A DNA stretch of 64,000 nucleotides from Cristatella mucedo. Taxonomy: Eukaryota; Bryozoa; Phylactolaemata; Cristatellidae. The DNA is taken from assembly GCA_009760855.2 (NCBI GenBank), contig WPIO01000005.1:12688001-12752000 (forward strand), written 5' to 3'. Below are positions 54,101 through 63,341 of this stretch, in pieces. The notes below the pieces were generated by a model that was not told where the DNA came from, searched no databases, and saw only the letters and a program-made list of their open reading frames with translations. Numbering within the stretch: the stretch's first letter is position 1; each line of letters starts with the position of its first letter. Made by a program: the position numbers and the translations under genes.

Positions 54101-56046
54101 AGGATAAATCAAGAATTGAGCCTTCTAGCAATAGTAGAGGCCCAGGACCCAAGCAGGCATCTTCTGGTATCGATAACTCTATGGTATGTAAGAGGACACT
54201 CATGGAAGTAGAGACACCTCCTTACCTTCGTGAGCAGACGTTCCATTATAGGGCAACAATTGATACACAGTCAGTGACAAAGCCTTACCTGATCGACAGT
54301 TAGGACTCTTTTTATAGGCTTCAGTGAAGAAGATGAGAACCATGGAGGCCTCTTCAATAGAGGCAGCCATCGCATCAAGAGTGGATCCACCTGCAACACA
54401 AACCACTCTTGTTAATGGCAAATCCTAACAACATCGTCGATTAATAAAGCCCAAAATTACCAATTATTGGCTATGCAGAGCCTTAAAAAATCCACTTATT
54501 GCACTCTTGGAGCTACTTCAATCAATGATGCCAATTTTAGACAGTACACACGAGTCAGTTGGGAGACCACGACACGCTGCACAACGATTGGTGACTATGG
54601 AGCAACGTCGGACACGCGAAAAAGCCTACAGGTTGTAGAAAAATAAAGACGAATACATACAGCCTTATAAAAAAGTCTAAAGCAATCCAGGTCGTGACAA
54701 AGCAACCACAAACCCCTAGATAAGCTGGTGCTAATACCGGAAGCCACAAGGCAAGCATCCCAAGCTCTCTGTCTGTCTGCTAGCATCTCGCCGTAAGCCT
54801 GATTGCCACTTGTGAGGGGCTAGAGGGCTTACATGGCGAGTCGGATGTGGTTGGGGCAGCCTAACCCCGATCTGTCAGCCGGACCCAACGGTGTTTTGCC
54901 CCCAACCATGCCCTTGCATCGACAGACTGCACATGCATGTCAGGAAGTTCAGAGAAAACTTTTAATGCATTTCGTATTGCTATCTGCACCAGCGAACCTA
55001 GACCAAATGAAGATTCCATGGCAAGCGTGAAGAGGCACGCAGCTGCAAGTAAGCAGCCCAGTGACAGTGCTCCTTTGCCACGAGCGAGTCTTTCCAAGCA
55101 GCAGCAGCAGCTACCTCACGTTCGTACAAAAACTATACAGAAAAATCGCTAAGATCTCCACAAATAAGAAAGCTGACGAACAGCAATAAAGGCCCAGCAT
55201 CGGGTGACAGTGATTGCTAGTCTTTGCAAGCAAGGGGATGAGATTTACTGGTTATGGCTACCCGACCGACAAGAGTCCTGAGGCCTGCAGCCGGAGGCTT
55301 GACGTTGCTTGACCCTGGCTTGTATAGGAGAAAGCAAGCTCTACAGACGGCTTTTTCCATTGAGCATTATTCATTCCAAGCAACCCAGTTCCTGAGCAAT
55401 ATGTGCAAAACACGGGCCTGCATAGGAGCACGGAAGGCCCGAGTAATTGTATTACAATTACACAGCTAAGATCGCTCAATGGCGATAATTGCAAGGGCAG
55501 AAACGAGAGGGCAGAAAACTTGTTGCAGGCGATACCAAAGCCAGAAGTGACTTGAGTTCCAGACTTACGGTGCAGGCGAGCTGAAGGTCCGATCACAAAC
55601 AGATTTCAATTTAGTTTAAGGGACAAGGAGAAAACTGGAAGCCGAGCGGCAAGATTTCTGGATTTTGAGTGAGTGCAAGGGACACAAAGCTGACTAGATG
55701 CCGAAGAGCAGATCGCACGAAAGCACTGGAAGAGCAAGGTTGCATAGATAGACTGGTGTCAGTGAAGCTGGTGCACGGACGACAGCTTGCAAGAGCAAGA
55801 TAGAAGAAAAATTAGGACAGGAGAAATCAGTTGCTAGCACGGCTCAGTTGCTCCAAAAATGGTATTATTCTTTTATCAAGGAATAAAACAGTGAAAATTA
55901 AGGATTCCATTTGTGCCTATCCCAGCACGGGTGTTGGCTCAACCTTGCCTTCCAAAGCATTCCTTAAAAAGTCAATGTAATAGCAGCAGACACAAGTGTA
56001 AAGGAGGAGATATAGAGAATGAGAGAGACAGAGAAAGAGAGAACGC

Positions 56047-56087
<41 letters not shown>

Positions 56088-56157
56088 CAGAGAGACATCA
56101 ATAAGTAGACATACATAGAGGGACATCCAAAGACATATTCGCACATACGAGGCCGGT

Positions 56158-56199
<42 letters not shown>

Positions 56200-56279
56200 A
56201 CACACACACATACACACACACAGACACACACACAGACACACATATACACACACAGACACAGCCACAGACACAGACACAG

Positions 56280-56311
<32 letters not shown>

Positions 56312-59300
56312 ATACACACGCTCACGCACAGGCACACACACACACACACATACACATACACACATACACATACACACGCTCACGCACAGGCACACACACA
56401 GACACACATACACACACGGAGACAAGCAGAGAAAAAGGACATGGCAATACGTGAGGTGAGACACATAAATTGTGTAGCACGTCACAGTCTACTAGAGAGC
56501 GCTATACTATAACCATAGTTTGAGCTGGAAAATGCAGATAGGATCAAAGCAGCATTCACCTTTGTGGATCTGTATGTACTAACGCTCTAAGATAAAATAA
56601 GCCAGAGAGGTCACAGTAATAAGTAGATTCAGCTGTGATGACAGCTAAGTAATAACAACAAATCTGATGAGTCGATCAGTTGGTTATTCATGGTCCGTCG
56701 ATGCAGCAGAAAAGGGAACTAGACATGCATTCATAGGATATAACCGGCCAACCTTTAAACAGTCGATTAAATGGAGTAAAAAACATACTAGAGCTGTGTC
56801 ACGGAGCAGTGGTGCAGGTCAAATTTATGCGTAAGATCAATCTAGCATCTTAAAATCCCAATCAAACACAAGACAGGACATGCACAAATAGTAGGCAAGA
56901 AAGAGTACATTGCTTGCTGAGCAGCTAGAACTGAGAAACTGAATGCTTGCCTTACCGACATTCGATCCTCGATGTCAGAAAACTTCTTGAAACTCAACGA
57001 CAATCGAACCGAACTGCTACTCATAGGACACCCTAAGCATGTGGCTCGATTATACGGCTTTGCTTTTCTAATAGGTGATGCTGTTAAGCGACCATCACCA
57101 CGTGCTCGGAATTTAGGTGTCGTTTTTGACAGCTGCCTCAATTTGGAAAGCTTCAATCAGAAGACTGCTTCTACAGCTAGCCATCACGTCCGATCCCTAT
57201 CTAACAGTAGGAGCTGTCTTCCAGTGGCTTGCAAAAATGTAACTAGCTCCTTGGTTCTGTCTCGGCTTGATTATTGCAATCCCCTTTTGGCTGGGCCACC
57301 AAAGAAAGCAATTAGGCCACTTCAGCTGGCTATGAATAGGGCTGCAAGGCTAGTCTTCAAGTCCCAGAGGTTTGAGCAAGGCTAGTCTTCAAGTCCCAGA
57401 GGTTTGAGCACGTGTCTCCTTTGCTAAAAGAGCAAGGATGGCTGCCGGTTGATCAATCAATGGATACAGAGCAAAGTTCCTACGCTAACCCACAAGGACC
57501 GCCACAGATTGGCTTCTCCATACCTAGCTGAACTGCTATACCAGTTTCAGCCTCTTTGTGCCCTTAGGTCATGTATGGACGATAAATTAGCTGTTCCATT
57601 CCTCTACTTAAAGACCGTTGGCAACAGGAGCTTTAACTCTGCAGGTCCTAGACTGTGGAACTCGCTTCCACAATTCTTACGCAACGATAACTACTCTCCT
57701 GCTGCCGACTATGGCTCATCCTTTTCAGCAGTCCTGAGCGGCTACTTCCATGCTACTCACTACCTCAACTGCTCTCCTGACTCTGCTATGTTTTCCACTT
57801 TCCCTTTGTTGCGTGAGATGGTCTGTCGGCTAACGAATGTGTACCAAAAGCAGCTTAGGCTGTGAGTGTGCTAGACAAAACTCTCGTGCGTAACACCCAC
57901 ATAGCCTTTTTGGCTTTGTGGAGTTACAGACAGAGATGCATTAATTACATTACACAGAAGTAGGTGCAAGCACGAAGAGCAAGCCCATGCATCAAGATGC
58001 ATACATCTCACAGATTCAGGTCGCCTAGATGCATGTAGCCTTGCGGCATGATATACTGCTGCATGAGACAAATACAAACAAGAAGAACAGGTTGATTAGA
58101 AAGAGCAAGCTGGGATTCTGACCTCACGAATAACACAAATTGCACGATGCCAAAATTGCAACCTTCAATGCCGAATGGAGGACAAAAAAGCACATCGAAC
58201 AAGGTTTTAGTTGCGCGAGCACTGGTTACTATTGCAATGACAAGTATTTGATCATTAAAAACTCTAAATTGATATTGTACTTAACTTACTCATCTGCTCC
58301 ACATCAATCCAAACTTTATAGCCTGCCATCTTCAATCTGTCCTTTATCTGAATGACCTCTGGTTGTACTCCCCAACTGTAACTAATCATAATGTGGCCAA
58401 CTGCAAATTAGAAACCATTACCACATTACACGAGCATCCCCAGATTCTGCTGACAAGAAATTAAATATACAGACCTAAATACACATAGTGGCTTTCGGCA
58501 AATTAAAAGTATAAGAATTTAAGAAAGAAGCACAGTGTCAGCGATACTTGGAGACACGAAACTAAAAATCTGGAAAGATGCTAAAGCTAAAAAAGCACGA
58601 TGAACCAGATTAGGTTGCACACTTGCTATTCGTTGAATTCGTTGAATGGCTTACGCCATTCGCTTTTCGAGCTTTGCATAAAGTAGAGGCACTGTAAAGT
58701 AATAATAATAATAATAATAACCTCGTACAAACCTCAAATCCTTTGGAGACCGTGTATTTGGTTCGTATGCTCCCAAAGCCTGGAACTCACTCCCGACTTA
58801 AAACTTAAAAAACACACCTATTTAGGACAGCATTTAGTGGGTCCCCGTGATTCGTCCTTCATGTGCTTATGCATGCTGACACTGTGCATGCTGCCACTAA
58901 CTGCATTTGCATGCTGACCCTGTGCATGTCACCCCTAACCATGTTATTCATGTTGTTTATCAAGCATAAGATTACTCACGATTCCATCGCGTTTCCCTTT
59001 GCAGCAAATGTAAAGTGCCTAGAAAGAGATTGAATTCTCTGAGGGTGCTTTCTCAAGTGCATTATTATTATTATTACGCATTTATATTTGGACCCTCAGA
59101 GAGCTCAATCTCTCTCTAGGCACTTCAAATTTGCTGTAAGGGAAGCACGATCGAATGTTTAGTCGTAGCACGCTCAATAAACAGCAAGAATAACATGGTT
59201 AGAGGTGACATGCACAGGGTCAGCATGCAAGTTCGGTTAGTGGCAGCATGCAACAGTGTCAGAACGCATAAGCACACAAAGAACGAATCACAGGGACCCA

Positions 59301-60534
59301 CTACATGCTGTGATAAATATATGCGTTTTTAGTTTCTTTTTAAATGCGGATAAGTCAGGGGATGTCGTCACGCAAGTCGAAAGTGAGTTCCAGGCACTGG
59401 GAGCATACGAACTAAAGGCACGGTCTCCAAAGGATTTGAGGTTTGTACGAGGTAAACAGCTAGATTCCGAAAAGCAGGTGGCTCGATGCTTAGCTTCGTG
59501 GGGCGAATATTATTATTAATATAATATAATAATACTATATAAATAATATATATATATATAATTATATATATATATTTATAATATATATGTATATATATAT
59601 AATTATATATACTATATATAATTAGCTTCGTGGGGCGAAGATTCCGATAAGTGGGTCGTACGATGCTTGGCCTGGCGGGGGGGGGGGGGTGTAGATGTGA
59701 TAGGTAGGCTGGAGCCAAAGAATGAAGGGACCTAGAAGTGAGTGGCAAAGTCTTAAAGTCGATGCGCTGCTTGACTGTGAGCCAGTCTCACAGCAAATCA
59801 AATAGTGCAATCGATAGTTGCTTGGCTATTGCCAGGTAATACATAGGCAATCAAACAAAGCTAGCCTCACTGATGCTTACCGGGATTCTGAGATGAAAAT
59901 GAGTCAGCTGCAATCTTGCTGGCTTTGGTTAATGTTGCTTCCAGTGACTGCTGGACTCGCTTAGTCTCTCCCTCAATTTCCCAGAGGGCACCCTGAGCTG
60001 CTCTTTTGATGCGGTCGACGGTGCTCGAAGTAAGCTTCTTAAGGCCTGCATGCATAGCATGATACCCATACACAGTATATGCATGCTAAGGGGTTTCGTT
60101 TTCACAAAACACTGCAAGTCAACTTCTAGGAAATTTCAAGTCATTAAATACGACTTATCAAATGCACATTCAACAGGTATAAGTTAAGTATGAACATGAA
60201 TTCAACTTTTAATCTCCTTAAAAGCCTTTGTTCTAATAACTATCTTCATTGTTGCAGGTGCTTTCCAGACCCAACCGTTGATTCTCTTACCATCCTGCTG
60301 TGGCTCATGAAACACCACCTGCAAGCATCCTTCTCTGATTTGTTATCCACCGACCCTTGGTAATTTCTTCAAAGTTTTCGGCCATCGCCGGAAAGTGCGA
60401 AGTGACCATTTATTGGAGGTAGAGCAAGCTAGTAAAAGTGGTGCCGGGAGCACGACACAGTAGCATGGACGAAAGTAAATGCACACAGCTGATCATACAC
60501 ACACAAGAGTGAGGACAGAGACATACATGTGCAT

Positions 60535-60626
<92 letters not shown>

Positions 60627-63290
60627 ACCCACCCACACACACAACTATAAATAAGATCCCGAAGAAAGACCGAGACAACGAAAGAATTGAGCAGTGTCTT
60701 AGAGGTTGTACAAAGTGACAGCTTTAAAATAAAAATTGGAAAACTAAATGCAAGCCACGAGGTAAGAAGGCATTCTCAGCTGTCTCACTTGAAAATCACT
60801 AGGTGAAGTGTGACTTCACTCTTACATATGACTGGATTACCTGGGCTCATGTAGATGGGTTTTCGGAGCAGGAAAAGGTTTGTGTCCTTTTTGTCCAGTC
60901 TTCGGCATGGGCGACTGCTCACACTCACACTTAACAATCCTAAATTTCTGCATGCAAAGTTATCACCGACAACCTGGCTTGGTCCAGAGGTTTAAGTGCT
61001 TGGCTTTAACCACCAAGGTCAAGGTGCTCTCCTATATGACCATGGTCGTGGGCTCGAGCCCTATGGCACACGCGAAGCAGCAGAATAGAGACACAGTTCT
61101 TTTAGCGCACTAACAAAAGAAATACATTTTTTGTCCACTTAATGAGGTTGATTTACACTACGTCACATCAAGAATATTTAGCTGCACATGTCTTGATGCA
61201 TCATGAAATTTACTTTTCACAAGGCCAGATCAGTGTGCCTTAATGGTGACACCATCGCTATTTGGGCCTATGAAAGAAGGCTTTGAAAAGGCCAATTCGA
61301 TCGCGTTCATTTGGCTACGTAATTCGGGAGGTGCTGCCACATTCCTGTTGAGTATGACAGTGGGAGCAATGCACGTCCACCTCTTTCTCAACGAAGCTCC
61401 AGCCATGCGCGCGCAAAAGTGCTATCGAACAGCAGTGGTCGTGCTGTACATACCACAGCACTGCTGAAACACTGCCCTTTAATCTACCTACCTTGCATGC
61501 ATTCCACTTGCTGCATGATGAGTCGCTTGTTTTGCTCGTTGAATGCCAAGATCCACAGTCCTTGGCTTGCCTCATACTGCTCTCTGTCATTGCAGTCGTC
61601 CTTGAGCAGCTGTGCATACAACGGTAGGGCACTGCACTTGACGATCGCTGCCTTGTTGGCATCGGCTACGGCCATGTGGTTGAGGCCCTCCAGCACCTCC
61701 TCTGCCTCATAGCCATAAGTTCTCGAGTAGTGCTTCGGCGACACGCCTTTCAAGCAGTCCGCGAGCACACCGATTATGTAGCGGATGTGCTCTTCGGTCA
61801 CAACAAGCTTGCTCTGCTCGCTCTCGTTGACGATGTAGGACAGCACTAGGATTGCCTTCGTCTTCGTCGAAAGGTCGCTGTGCGAGATGTAGCGGCCGAT
61901 GATGTTCACACCACCACTGTCCCTTATCAGGCTGCTGCCGTTGGGGTATTTGTGGACCATATTGTGCAACGTACCGAGCAGGGACCTTATGATCCTCGTT
62001 TGGAGCTCAGAATTCACGAGCGTGTACAGAAAAGATGTATTGAGGATCTCGATGTAGAAAGGTCGAAGAACATCATCAAACCTTTTCAGATAGCCAACAT
62101 CTCCAATATCTGTGCCATTCCACATAGGTGCCAGCATGTAGATGAAGTTTGAACACCTAGCACTAAGGTTCTTGCTCTTTGCAATTTGTGACCACTGACC
62201 GGCTTCCACGAAGCCATATAAACGCCAGTATTTAAGGATAAAATTAAAAAACCCGGTGTCCACAAATAAGTAGGCCAGTTTAAGCCGATACTCCAAAGAA
62301 GGATTCATTCGCTTAAGGGTTCCATGCGATAACGTCCTATAAAAATTAACATGACGATATAGAGCTTCAGCATTGTGAGCTTATGTAAATTCAGGACAAT
62401 CCCTCTTGCGACATGCTTCGTCATTGCAGTGCAACATTAGTGTTTCAATGAATTAATCAAAGTGATTAGGCATACACCAACGATGCAATTTTTGGTTCAT
62501 GCTCAGAAAAGCCCTGTAAAATATAAATGATGTCTCCCAATACAGCATTATTGGTCATCAATGGTCTAAAAAACCTTTGCTTGATTTATAAATCCTGTTG
62601 CATCATCGGAGTAATAGGTCGTCATATCTCTGCTAGCTTTAGATGGCAGAATGTGACACGTGGCTTGCACATGGTGCATGCATACAGTCAAGCTAGGCTA
62701 CAGTCGTATGACCACTGTCTTCAGTTTGAATCTATGGGCTAGCTTCACAAGCACTAGCTGTCTCGTACCTAGCTTAAGGCCTGGAGCAGTGAATTCATGC
62801 CAAAAAGAGCATTGCTGGACTGTCGTTACGTGACTTTGAAAGAAAAAACAATTTGTGGGAACAGGTCGCACTCTTAATAACTGTGAGATAAAGCAATTTG
62901 CCAACGGCCTATTTCAAGTTGCTATAAAAGCATGATCATCCTTTTTACTTTTCTTCTGGTCTTGAAGGTGCAAAGGTGCAATGACAGGCAATACAGAGCC
63001 AGCAGTGAGGTACCGATGCAATTTATGGGCAGCCAAAATCTTCAAGTTATTTACAGACAGGCAACATTTCCTTTCTGAATGCTTGATACCGATAAGCATC
63101 ACTGTCATTCTGGAACTACAAGAAAAGGCACGAGGTAAATGAAGGAGTGGCAAACCGTTTCGGCAGTGACATACCCAGGTAGAAAGCATGGCCACATCAG
63201 GCAGGAATCTAAAACGTATCTACATGATACATGGGTAGAGATGAAACAACATCATTTAGCTGTGACTAGCTAGGGTGTGTGAGTGCGTGC

Positions 63291-63341
<51 letters not shown>

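Noticed and set aside
56098-56512. Cys/Val-rich and His/Thr-rich long open frames
   Set aside because: They are translations of the (CA)n repeat; the same applies at 60410-60718.
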